DNA of 64,000 nucleotides from Anas platyrhynchos (Eukaryota > Chordata > Aves > Anseriformes > Anatidae): assembly GCF_047663525.1 (NCBI RefSeq), contig NC_092611.1, forward strand, positions 9,895,001 to 9,959,000, given 5' to 3'. The translations under genes were made by a program, and so were the position numbers. The notes below the pieces were generated by a model. The model had not been told where the DNA came from, searched no databases, and saw only the letters and a list, made by a program, of their open reading frames with translations. Shown here in pieces: positions 10,950 to 25,715 of the stretch (its first letter is position 1; each line of letters opens with the position of its first letter).

Positions 10950-13900
10950 TGATAAGGGTCTATGGCTACAAAGCTCCCCTTAATCCCCTCACCCAGGAGC
11001 AGCACACCCAGCAAGGTGAAATGTTTGTGGCAAGCCAGACCTCACTGTGGGTAGGACAGCTGAAAAGCATAGCCAAGGTCATTTAGGAGCAGACCCTGTC
11101 CAACCAAGGGGCACTGGGTGAGCTCATCCCTTCCTCGTCACCTGGGGCTCTGTGAAGCACAAAAAAAAAGTGTGAAAGCACTCACAAGAGGGAAAAGGCC
11201 TTCTTCTCTTTGTGAATTGGGGTCTGCTGAGAAGCTCAAGGTGAGGTTTGCCACCATCTTAAAGCCTCCAGCACAAGCACAGTGAAGACAAAGGCACCCA
11301 CCAAGCCTCCACCTGGGGAGGGGAGCCCTCCCCGAGACAAGCTGGAGATCCTGCTGGCAGGGTGTCCTCCCCAGAGACCCCAGGCCTTGGAAACTCACAC
11401 TGTGTTATTCTCTAGCCCAGCATTCCCTGATTTTTTCTGTTTCACTGGATGCCCTGTAAAGGTCCCCTGGATTTGTTCTGGCTTTCTGGAATGAGAGGTT
11501 GGGTATTTTTTATTCTCATTTTTTAATCAGCAACTGATTTTGCTGTGGGGTAAGATTGGGTGGGCCACTGAATGTCTTGATTTTATTGTTTGTATTTTTA
11601 TATGAATAGAGGTTATTTAGGGGTTTTCAAAACTTCTGGAAAGTAATTTTATCTTAAATTAATCTAAATAAATTAAGGAATGAAAGTTGGCTCTTGCACC
11701 TAGCAGTGTTTGCTGGCTTGGCTGGGACATGGCAGGGGAAGCTGAACTGATCCCAAATCCTGTGACACGTTCGGCTTTGACCCCGAGCTGGGCACAGGAG
11801 GGCACAAAGGTGAGGTCTGGGCACCGCAGGGCTGTGCAGCGGAGGCAGAAAGCTGTGGAGGAGAGGGTCAGAAAGGCGTCCCTGTGCCACACATCCTCCT
11901 GCTCCTCTTCCTTCTCAAATATTAGCAGCAGAAACTGGTTAGTTAGGATTAACACCCAGCTGGAGTTTGTCACAAGCCATGACAACAAGCCTGTTTTGCT
12001 TCTCAAATCTGCTTTTTTTTTTTTTGACACAAACTTTCCATGACCTTCCCCTGCCACCAGCACCCAGGACCACCAGTACCGGGGCTGTTCCCAACATTGT
12101 CCCTTTGCCCTTTTTATTGCTCCACTCTTTTGACATTCCCTCTCCTCCAAACAGCGCTGGGGATGGGATCAAGGTGCTGTGCTCTCACTCCTGCCTTTAT
12201 CTGATAACACGATGGGTTTAAGTAAGTGTTTAAGAGCAGAGGAAGCATGTTGTGCTTTCTGTGGCTATTGTGAGCCGATGCTGCCCATCGTGGATCAGCA
12301 GCACAGCTCAGAGCAGCGCTGCCAGCCCAGGCAGCACAACCTGCACTAGCAGTGTGTGGATCTGGTTAAGGAGGGTGAAGCATGCAGTGGGGAATTTGCC
12401 TTCACCTGTCCTTGGACCAGCACAAGGTGACTTACCTTGCCTATGACTGTGGACTCCAGACACCGTTCTCCTCCTTTCTCCCTGCTGAGGCTGGTTTTGC
12501 TTTCAAGTGGGAGCGTCTTGCTCAAGTCCACTGTTTGCTCAGATTTGTCTATCTCAAAAAGCCATGGTTTGCATCAAATAAGAGAGATTCCTCCCTTTCA
12601 TGCACTCAGGCTTCTCAGGGCAAGCACAAAGTTCCAGTTGTTTCATGCTGGTTTCCATTTATTTCCCTGTTTTCTGGAGGGCTGTACAGCGGTCGGTTTT
12701 TAAAGTCATAAAGTCTCAGGCACGATTTTATGAATGAAAATTTGACCATGCCTCATATGGGGTGATGCATTAGCAGAATGTTTCTGCAGAATTTCATAGA
12801 AATACATTTTATGTTCCAGCAATTAAAATTGGCATCTGTTTCACGGCAGGGTAATTAGCAGGTCCTGAGTAACCAAGACCATGTTATATGTTCTGCTACT
12901 GCAGTACATAGCACTCAATAAAATCCTACTTAAGTGCTGTAGACCACCGTTCTATTGTAATCTTACTGTTGATACCTCTATCTGGTAAGATAACAGCTCT
13001 TTGCCTTGGATAAAAGGTATAAGTTGCCTTCTAAGTAACCTTTGGGCAACTCCCAGGTCCCCTGCTAACTCTGAGTGCGGGGTCTTCCAGCTCCAGAGGT
13101 GGATTCCTGCTGGGTTCGTCCCAATAATAACCCTCATCCATGCATTCTCATGAACTTTTGCACTATTCAGCAGTAAACACCAGCATTTCTTTTTCCATCT
13201 CTGTGAAATTTCCTCAATAAAATTAAGTTCTCAGACATGACCAGGGAGAGGAGCAGAAAGGCCCTCCTTTGACTCAGAGCTAGAAGTCCCAAGGGATGAG
13301 AGGAGGCAGCACAGTGCCTGGCCCTGCCCGTGTCTGCCTTCTCTGCCCCACTCCTTGGCAGACTCTGGGTCAGGACACCAAGGATTTAGGAGAACCTTTG
13401 AGGTCTGCAGCAGGAGTCCGTGGCAGAGACCATCCCGGTCCTACAGCTGTGTGGATGCACGTAGAGGGAGAAGCAGTCATCGCCTTTAAGGCAACCCCTT
13501 CTCCTAAAAATGCTGCCTGGTAGGCCTCTCTCTAGTTGTCCACCCTGTCTTCACTTCCAAGAAAGCCCTGGTGCTTTCCCACACAGCCAGGTAGGCTGAT
13601 TTGGGTAAGGCCCATGAAAATGAGACCGTTTATCTCCCCAGCGCATCTCTGACACTCGCCAGAGAGCTGCCCATAAACAGCAGCCGGTGGTAAAGTACTC
13701 TGCTCCTACTGCAGGTGTTTTGCTTTAAAATCCTGTTTAATAATTATCAGAGTGGCTAAGGCAAACAGCACAATCTAAGTGATAAAACACCATTAAACAT
13801 TTCCCTGCCCTTCCACTCACTTGCTGTACTCCTGAACTTCCCATTGCTTACTCCAGGTGAAGCACGCTGCTTCAAAGAAATCAGCAGGACGACTTATTGG

Positions 13901-16900
13901 ACTGCGAGGCTCAACTTCTCACCGACATTTCCTACTCCTGCTTATATACAGCAGGAGGAAGTGCCTCACTCACTTTAACACGACAATCTGGATTAGATAC
14001 TGACTCTATCTGCATCATTCCCAAACCCTACTGCTGCAGAACAAGATGTGGCTTTAGCCCTGGCTCTCTTGAGAGCACCCATCACTTTTGCGTGGAAATA
14101 CAGCGATGTTTGCCCTCTTTGTAACCCTCTGGGGATGGATGGGGATAAAAGGAGCATCAGGTGGCATCTACAGAGCTGTGGCAGGAACACTTGGTTCAGA
14201 GATGCCATCTCCAGACATTCCTACATCACTTCTAGAGCAGACATTCAGTTTTCCAAACCCCTGCTCCAGCAGTGTCCGAATAGACCCCAACCTCTAGTAT
14301 GGTAAAAGCCAAAGGCCTGCTCACCCTCCCACCCAAATGACCTGAGTGTACCTAGGGACACCCACACCCACAGCAATTAAAAGAACATGGGGTGGTATGG
14401 CAAACATCAGAAAATGCCCAAGCCTTCGCTTTGTCACAGGACGCCTCCCATTGTGCGTGCGAGATGCAATCACGCACTCCCTTCCCCCGGCCCGGCCTCA
14501 CTGAGTACACAGGACACGAGATGCTCCTCGCAGCGGGAGAGCACGGCAAGTCCCTCAACCTCCCTTCCTGCTCTTTTCTCCAGCACTGCTTCCCTATGGC
14601 CTCATGCTGTGCTCCAAAATGGTGGCATTGCCCTCCCCGAGCCCAGGATGGAGCAAGCCACATCTCTTAAGGACAGCTGGGTGCACTACAGGGCAGCCAG
14701 AGGGACGGCTGCTTGCAGGACAAGGGGCTTGGCCCACCCCTGGGTGACACCACAGCTCTCACAGGCAGCAGCTCCTCTCCCAACAGCTCTGCTCACGGTG
14801 TCCTTTCCCAAAATCACGGGCTCTGAGGTCCTGTTCAGCCTCTTCTTCCTCCCCATGGCACCTGGGGCACAGGGGCTGCAAGCACCCTGCAGCCTCCACT
14901 GCGCATCCACAGGAGCCACGCTCCAGGGGTGAGCTCTAGGAGGAAGAGCTCCTGGTGGGGGCTGCCTGTCCCTCATCTGAAACGGCATCTGGATTATTTA
15001 TTAACATGGTCATTGTTGGGGCTACAATGAAATATTAATAGCAGCCTAGGGAGTGGCACGTAATGCTGAGTGGCAGAACTTGGCTGCGCTCCGGATGGTG
15101 TTTTCCTTTTGCTGATCCTTCTGTAACGGTGTCCCTTTCGCTCTGCCCTGTTTGATATTTCAGACCTCATGGGAAAATGATCAATTGCCACTCCCCACAC
15201 TGCAAAAGCTGGGGATGAACCCCGCAGTCCTGTGGTCATTTTGTTTCAAGCCCAGAGAAGAGGCTAAGATGTTTTCTCCTCGCCATGAGGCAGGATGGGA
15301 AAACATTCCCAAGGAACAACTAATTAAAAGGAAGAGCTGCTGCTTAACAGCTTTGCTTTGACACCGGGCAGTCTCAAACTTCATTTTGCTGCCCTGCTAG
15401 ACAGAGCCACAGGGTCACAGCAGCTGAAGCACAACACAGCACGAGTGCAGCACAAGCATCTGAGATGTGGACTCCTTGCACAGGCTCCCCGTTCCCCCTG
15501 CCCTGCTGTACAGCCTGATTAAGGACCTTCCATGGGATGGGAAGGCAGACAGGGGGCTTCCCGCTCAGTCCCTAAATACCACACAGCACATTTCTGATCT
15601 TGCCATCATTATGCTGCCATTTACGTTTCTGTTTTCAACTCCAAATTGCCTCCCTGGACTCCCCCCCCATCACCTGAGCAGTTCTTCAAACAGTTCCATC
15701 ACTCGGTAACTAAGTTACAGCACAGAGGTGCTTAATATTTAATGATGCCAGTTAATTCTCTATACACTTCTCCCCAACCCATGAATTTGGAGGCTGATTC
15801 CTGAAGACTTCCCTACATGGAGCTCACATTCTCCTGCAAAGACCAAGACCCCTCAAGCAGCTGAGAGGAGGGAAGGCACACACCATAACTTCTTGGGACA
15901 CTGGCAACTGCAATCCCAGCTTGGATAGAACCAGCCCCCTTCCCCCAAGCCATTTCCATCGCTGCAGATCTGCTGTGATTTAAACTTGACGGATCAGAGT
16001 GGAGGACCTGAGGCCATCCCCAACACACAATGCAGCAATAAAAACAAGTGGCCCAGGTAATGTGGGACTTGGTCAGCATTATATTGCACTGCAGTAAAAG
16101 ATCAGGAATTTGGGCTAGTTCTTTTTGTCCCAGCTACCTGATTTCTGGTTAAGAGTAGCAAATTGCCATGCTGTATAGATAACATCCATTTGTTTGCTTG
16201 TTTTTTGTCATCAGTGTCAACAGCTCATTACATTTCTGAGAAAGACACGACACGAAATTTTTGAGTCTCCATGATGCCCTGACCATACCAAAGGCTTTGT
16301 GGGTCGGAAGCAGCAGCTGTCACCCAGTATGATTTACAGAACATTAGCAGAGAGGCACGGTGCATCACACCAGTGAATTACAACATGGCAGGAGCATCCA
16401 GCTAAGGTGCAAAGCCTCCCCGGCCAGAGCCCACTGAATAAAAAACAACTGGTGCCACATCTGGAGTGAAAATGGTGGGGGTGTGACACTGCCAGCAGCG
16501 TGGCATCCCCCTCAGCTGCTCTACTGAGCACTTGTGTGACACTGGAGTGAGCCTTCAGCCACCCGCTCCCCAAAGCTCTACCTTTAAGGGCAAAGAAAGC
16601 AGTGCTGGGGCTCCTCCGCCAGACAGGAAGGTTGGCAGGAACATCCCTCATCTCCTTCTAGCCCTTCTTAGGAGCTCATCCACAAAGTTTGGGCAAAGAT
16701 GGATGAAGACAGGAGCCAGCACAGAACCATCCTCCTACAAAGTGGCCACAGTTTGAAAGAAAGCAGTCAAGGTGTTTTCTGGAGCTGTAAAAATTACCGT
16801 ACAGCAGAGCCAGTAGGAAGAGAGAGATACTTTACCTTCAGCCTGTAGTAACATGAAGCCAAGGTTAACTATTAGGCAAGCTTCATTAAACTTTTCTAAA

Positions 16901-18284
16901 TGGTGCTGTTTGCTATCATTATTCAGCCACATAATTTCCTTGTAAAGCAAGGGAATTATTACCCTGGATATCACTTTTTAAATTATGCACATTTAGTTAT
17001 TCTTAATGGCCATGCCTCCTAATTACTCTACTACTGAGGACATTGCTCGTGTGATGGAGAATTACACACGGTACCATCGCTTCTGCCCCGGGCTGACAGA
17101 TTGATCTTACGGCCCCTAAAACAGCCATGGGAACTTGTACAATCAGTGTTCCCTGACTGGTTTTACAGGCATTCCTCTGCCAGCACGTAGCTTTCACGGT
17201 ATACCTACAGTTTCAGGAATCTTCAGAACAACTGGGTTAGCGTTCATTTAAGCACATTTCACAACTTTACCCTTTGTAGCAACAACAGTGCTGCCTCTCC
17301 TGATCTGCGAGAGGCAGCAGGAAGCTGCAGCCCTGATGACTGATGCATAGCGAGCACTCCTTTTGTCCACAAGACCTTTACAACAAGGGATTATGATGAT
17401 GAAAATACCAAATAACTGTTGGTCGGTAAAACAAGGTGGCTGCTCTCTCCAGAAAGAAAGGGGAGAGCTAAATCCCATTCCTGCAGAACTCATAAAAGCC
17501 TCCCCCTCCTCCAAAAATAAATAAAAAAAAAGCTTCCAGAGGGCTTCAGTGACTATGGTCTCAAGGTATCACACAGGTTGTCTGCTACAATTTCAGCTGC
17601 CCACAATCAGATGCAGAAAGGCAGGTCCAGAAAGCTGAGGATTATATCTGTAGTTCTGTTCTGACCCTGAGCTGAGACAGCATCATGGAATACCCATAAA
17701 ATGACTGCTTGCACCACAAGGAGTCAAAAACAGCTAGAATTTGCCAAGATGAAAAGCATTCTCCATAAAACTCCACAAGAGTGGCAACACTGGGACACTG
17801 GCTTGATAACCAGTACATCCCCCAGGCACCTGTGGGAAGCAGATGAGAAAAAAACAACAAAGTAAACCCTGAAGCTGGACCATGGTACTCCAGCTCCCTC
17901 CTGTGCAACACCAAGCCCTCAGCCACTGTGTTGTGGGAGCAGTCTGTAAGCCAGCCCTGCTGGACAAGAAGGAGCTGCTTTTATTTCCCCAGCTCCCCAT
18001 ACGAAGTCTGAACAACGTACCCTTCTCTTTGGATCCCAAGGGTTGCTTTGAAAACATCTGCACTGCTCATGGTGCCACCTCCTCAGCCAGAGAAAGGTCT
18101 GCTAGCCACAGGGAGAAGTGAGACTGAAGCACAGCAAATGAATAAATAAATAAGCAAAACAGCACTAAAGCCAGGTTATTAAAAATCATAAATGAATCCG
18201 ATGTTTAATTAGAGAAAAAACAAAGCCTTTGGTGGTTGTTAGGGATGTACACTTTGCCAAGTCATCTCCTTGCTAGAAAGCTGC
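10950..18284. other. Intergenic between converging PLET1 and PTS
   Basis: About 7.3 kb with no recognised gene. Open frames up to 181 codons (14387-14932) overlap in several frames and show no domain or splice logic. Short homopolymers occur, such as T runs near 12010. The 3' untranslated tail of PTS begins near 18285 on the minus strand. Confidence 0.5.
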
Positions 18285-18290
18285 TTTATT
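18285..18290 (-). terminator. PTS polyadenylation signal
   Basis: TTTATT on the plus strand reads AATAAA on the minus strand, about 260 nt after the PTS stop codon. The position fits a short 3' UTR. Confidence 0.6.
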
Positions 18291-18549
18291 TAATGTGGTA
18301 CAATTGCAAATTTCACATCAGCTTTTCAGTTTAATGAAACAGGAATGTCTTGGGAAAAGGCAGACAAATCAACAAATTCTGAGAGCCCAGACTGCTAGAC
18401 TGCTGCAAGGATTCTTGTAGAGTATCTACATCAGTCCTTGTGAAATAGATAGTGGACATCTAGACCTCAGAGTCACAGGGAGCAGGGCTGAAGTGATCAC
18501 TGACGTGATGAGGCAGCAGAGCTCCTGACCAGCTGAGTTTTAGTTCATT

Positions 18550-21754
<3,205 letters not shown>

Positions 21755-21781
21755 GGGGCCGGGACCGGGGCCGGGACCGGG
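21755..21781 (+). promoter_or_regulatory. G-quadruplex-type motif abutting the PTS start codon
   Basis: Five runs of three or four G lie at 21755-21758, 21761-21763, 21767-21770, 21773-21775 and 21779-21781, with loops of two or three bases. They form a 12-bp tandem of GGGGCCGGGACC. The G-rich strand is the template strand of PTS, directly next to the ATG. Confidence 0.75.
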
Positions 21782-22000
21782 ACAAGGACCGGGGCCGGCT
21801 CCATCCGGGCCCCCGGGGCTCGGCAGCGCCCCCGGCGGGAGCAGCGCGGCCCCGCAGCCGCACGGTGCCGGGCCCAGCCGGGCTCCGCGGGTGCCGGTGC
21901 CGGAGATGCTCGGGGGGCGCCGTGCGGTGCCGGCACGGGGGTGTAGGGGTGCTGCTGCCGTGCCCCCCGAGCGGCTGCAGCTTCTGCCTGGTTCAGGTGC

Positions 22001-23081
22001 TGCAGATCCCAGCCCAAGAGGCCCCCTGGGAAAGAACCCGGCTCGAGCAGCAGGGGGGATGCTTGCAGACCGGGACAGGACCAGGGGTTGTTGCAGAAGG
22101 TGACCCCAGCCCCCAGATTTGGGAGTCACGACTTTTGTTTTTCCTTTTTCAAGGCTGTCCATCCCGTAGGGGTAATGTCAGCAATGATTTGACCAGCAGT
22201 TTGGCTTGGGTTTGTTTTCTTTAACAATGACAGCTCCCCGAAGCGTTTTTATAAATGCACCAGTGCACAGGGGTGGGTCTGCCAGGGGAAAGCTGTCAGG
22301 CTCTCAATGTACTCAGGAGGTGTTCACAAAGCAATACCTGCCTGAAGGGGCTGGGGCAACTTCACAGATCTCATTCCCACCCCCCTAAAATAACTGCAGC
22401 ACCATGGGACCTGAGGAGTGATTATTAAACTGTGAATTCCCCACCCCTTGCTCATCTGGTTGATTTGAGATGCTTTAGGTAAAGGAAGCACAGAGCAGTC
22501 CTTCCCTGCACCACTCTCAAGAAGAGCTGCCAGATTCTTATTCCCTTTCTAGCCTGGCAAACCAATTTGATTTCTGGGGTGATTATAAGCCTGCCAGACT
22601 TACAGGCACATGCTCCAGTAATGAGGTTCATGGGATCAAGTAGAGGAATCCATAAAGCGTGTGATTTTCTGAAAGCTTTGGGAGAGGGAGTGGGACTGGG
22701 AATCCTCAGTGTTGCAGGGCCTCGAATGGAGATAACCACAGCAGCTTATTGCCCCATTCTGGGACCCTCCTGGTGCCCGGGGGGTAATGGAGCACATATG
22801 GAGTGGGAAAACTCCAAGTCTCAGGGCAGGATCCTCAGTTCTGTGTTATAAACTGTGAAAGCACAGTTTGTGAGGTAGCAGGGTACGGCCTGTACACACA
22901 ACGCAGGCAGGGGCTGGGAGTGTGTGCTGCTGCAGCTTTTGAAACAGAGCAGGGCCTTTGCACTGCAGGGCATCTTTCTTCCCCTGCCCTGTTGATCAGC
23001 AGCGCTGCCTTTAGTACTCTAGAAGGCTACAATCCTCACAGGGAACTTCTGACACTGCTTCTCCTTCCCATCTCCACAAGG
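22001..23081. other. Intergenic upstream of PTS
   Basis: No gene recognised. GC content falls quickly away from the PTS CpG island. Short open frames show no domain. Confidence 0.5.
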
Positions 23082-23128
23082 AAAAAAAAAAAAAAAAAAA
23101 AGATTAACAAAAAAATGAAATAAAAAGG
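23082..23128. repeat. A-rich tract at the 5' junction of the CR1 copy
   Basis: A run of about 20 A followed by A-rich sequence and then a run of G, directly before the CR1 body. It may mark the pre-insertion site. Confidence 0.75.
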
Positions 23129-24238
23129 GGGGGTGACAGAGCGCTGCCCACCACCACTAAGCGCTCTCCTAGCATCATTAGAAACTGGCTGGATAGCCGG
23201 GCCCAAAGAGTTGTGGTAAATGGAGCCAAGTCCAGTTGGAGGCCAGTCACTAGTGGCGTCCCCCAGGGCTCAGTGCTGGGGCCGGTCCTCTTTAACATCT
23301 TCATCAATGATCTGGATGACGGCACTGAGTGCACCCTCAGTAAGTTTGCAGATGACACCAAGTTAGGTGCGTGTGTCGATCTGCTCAAGGGTAGGAAGGC
23401 TCTGCAGGAGGATCTGGATAAGCTGCACCGATGGGCTGAGGTCAACTGTATGAAATTCAACAAGGCCAAGTGCCGGGTCCTGCACCTGGGGCGCAATAAC
23501 CCCAAGCAGAACTACAGGCTGGGAGAGGAATGGTTGGAGAGCTGCCAGGCAGAGAAGGACCTGGGAGTGATGGTGGACAGTCAGCTGAATATGAGCCAGC
23601 AGTGTGCTCAGGTGGCCAAGAAGGCCAACGGCATCCTGGCTTGTATCAGAAACAGTGTGACCAGCAGGGCTAGGGAGGTGATCGTCCCCCTGTACTCGGC
23701 TCTGGTGAGGCCGCACCTCGAGTACTGTGTTCAGTTTTGGGCCCCTCGCTACAAGAAGGACATCGAGGTGCTTGAGCGGGTCCAAAGAAGGGCGACGAAG
23801 CTGGTGAGGGGCCTGGAGAGCAAGTCCTATGAGGAGCGGCTGAAGGAGCTGGGCTTGTTCAGCCTAGAGAAGAGGAGGCTCAGGGGTGACCTTATTGCTC
23901 TGTATAAATACATTAAGGGAGGCTGTAGAGAGGTGGGGGTTGGCCTGTTCTCCCATGTGCCTGGTGACAGGACGAGGGGGAATGGGCTAAAGTTACGCCA
24001 GGGGATTTTTAGGTTGGATGTTAGGAAGAATTTCTTTACTGAAAGGGTTGTTAGGCACTGGAACGGGCTGCCCAGGGAGGTGGTGGAGTCACCATCCTTG
24101 GAAGTCTTCAAAAGACGTTTAGATGTAGAGCTTAGGGATATGGTTTAGTGGGGACTGTTAGTGTTAGGTTAGAGGTTGGACTCGATGATCTTGAGGTCTC
24201 TTCCAACCTAGAAATTCTGTGAAATTCTGTGAAATTCA
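23129..24238 (+). mobile_element. CR1 LINE, 5'-truncated, with open reverse-transcriptase frame
   Basis: A single uninterrupted frame runs from near 23135 to the stop at 24148, over 330 codons. It carries the C-terminal half of CR1 ORF2: [20 protein letters not shown], the catalytic FADDTKLG motif, then the thumb and C-terminal region ([51 protein letters not shown]). After the stop come the usual CR1 3' tail (GGACTCGATGATCTTGAGGTCTCTTCCAACCT) and the terminal octamer-like tandem GAAATTCTGTG. The endonuclease domain and the front of the reverse transcriptase are missing, so it is a dead-on-arrival copy. The intact frame suggests a fairly young insertion. It lies between PTS and BCO2. Confidence 0.95.
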
Positions 24239-25183
24239 GCTGCCAGCCGTGGGGATGCGACGTCGCTGGGGCTTGTCTCCTGGGGTGGACAGGCGACAGA
24301 CGGGCGATGCTCCTGCGGCAGGGCTGGCAGCAGCAGGAGCCCCAGCAGCGGGGGCTGGCTGCCATCTGGTGGCCGTGGGAGAGCGGCTCTGCCCTGCAGC
24401 CCCCCTGTGCGAGCCGCCTGCCTCTCCCTTGCCTTCGCCCACGACCTGAAAAGAAGGTGAAAAAGGTCCGAGGGGAAATAAAGCTGGGTCATTTGGGTGG
24501 AGCGCATCAGCCCTGACTTGGTCGTGTTCTCTTTGGGCTGGCTTCCAAAACAACAGGAGTCAAAGCAGAGCAAACTTTTAAATAGGAAGCCAGAGTTTTC
24601 CTTTGAGCTCTGTGGCACGAGTAAAGTTCCCTCTTTCCTCAAGAAATGGGCTCAAAACATGGCCCAGCCTTCTTGCAGTGAAGCAATATAAAAAGTCCTC
24701 AAGCCAGGAAGAAAATCCCTTGTCCAGAAAACGTTCATTTTTCAGAGTCCTTAGAGGAAGAGCCTTCAAGTAAACTACTTGGGTGCCAGTGGGTGGGGAT
24801 GCATGTTGAGGGATGCCCTCCCATCAGCTAACCTCACAGGCAACTGTCCAGGAACTGTAGGAGCCTGGATGAGGAAAGAAGTGTAAGGGAGGGTGTTGGC
24901 ATTTGATCTGCACAACTCCAGAAAAAAAGGGCTATCAAGGCCACAAGGAACTACTACGTGTTTCATACCAGTTGCTTAAGAAGAAGGCAGGAAATGTTAG
25001 CCATCAGAGCTGCTTCCAGCTCTGCTGTTTTAGCAGGAGTATGATGGAGATCTCACATATCTTCGAGATGATATAGCATCACAGGGTGGGTCACAGTTGC
25101 TGCTGCTGCCTCCTGTGGCACAGCACAAAGTTGGCCGTAGTTCTAGTGAGTGCAGCAAAAGAAAGGAAGAAACTTCACAAGCT
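24239..25183. other. Intergenic between the CR1 copy and the BCO2 3' end
   Basis: A short GC-rich segment (to about 24530) with a CTCF-like site, then AT-richer sequence. No gene is recognised. Confidence 0.5.
24359..24372 (-). promoter_or_regulatory. Candidate CTCF binding site
   Basis: The plus strand reads CTGCCATCTGGTGG, so the minus strand reads CCACCAGATGGCAG inside GGCCACCAGATGGCAGCC. This is a near-ideal match to the CTCF core motif, including the common AGATGGCAG variant. It lies between the PTS promoter and the BCO2 3' end. Binding is inferred from the motif only. Confidence 0.65.
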
Positions 25184-25189
25184 TTTATT
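25184..25189 (-). terminator. BCO2 polyadenylation signal
   Basis: TTTATT on the plus strand reads AATAAA on the minus strand, about 530 nt after the BCO2 stop codon. This implies a 3' UTR of about 550 nt. Confidence 0.55.
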
Positions 25190-25715
25190 TGAGGGCACAG
25201 TTAACGTATGGAGAAAAGCACTACAAGTACAGCTTCTGTGAGCATGTGTCTATTCTCTGGGGCTTCACTGAAGGCAATCTTTATGCAGTGGGGCCAAAAT
25301 TACATCCTGTCAACAGGCCTACATGTTACCGGTTAGTTTTACTCCTCTCTTCTGCTTTAATTTCAGCCAAAGCCACTGCCCTAAGCACAGATTCTTGCTA
25401 CCCAGAGAAGGTAATGATCATCTTAGTTTTCATTTTCTCCCTTGCGACCCTTAGGCATGGCAGCCTCTGTGAACTGCTGCTAACACTTCTAGCAAGATAG
25501 TCGGAAAATTAAGATAAAGCAGTGAGCTGGTAGAGCAATGGAGCTTCTGCCTTCTCTTTTCTGTGAACTGTTAGGAAAGCAACAGTAACTCAGAAGATAC
25601 GATTGAGAAGAAACAGTTCTCTTCATCCTTGGCATAATGTAGTGTTGGGAGATAAAAGAAAATAGAGGTTTCTTTCTAAGCCTGACCTCACCCTGAGTTA
25701 CAGGAAGTGGCAAGG

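Noticed and set aside
14387-14932. 181-codon plus-strand open frame between PLET1 and PTS
   Set aside because: It overlaps another frame of similar extent, is Ser/Pro/Ala-rich from composition, and shows no domain or conserved motif.
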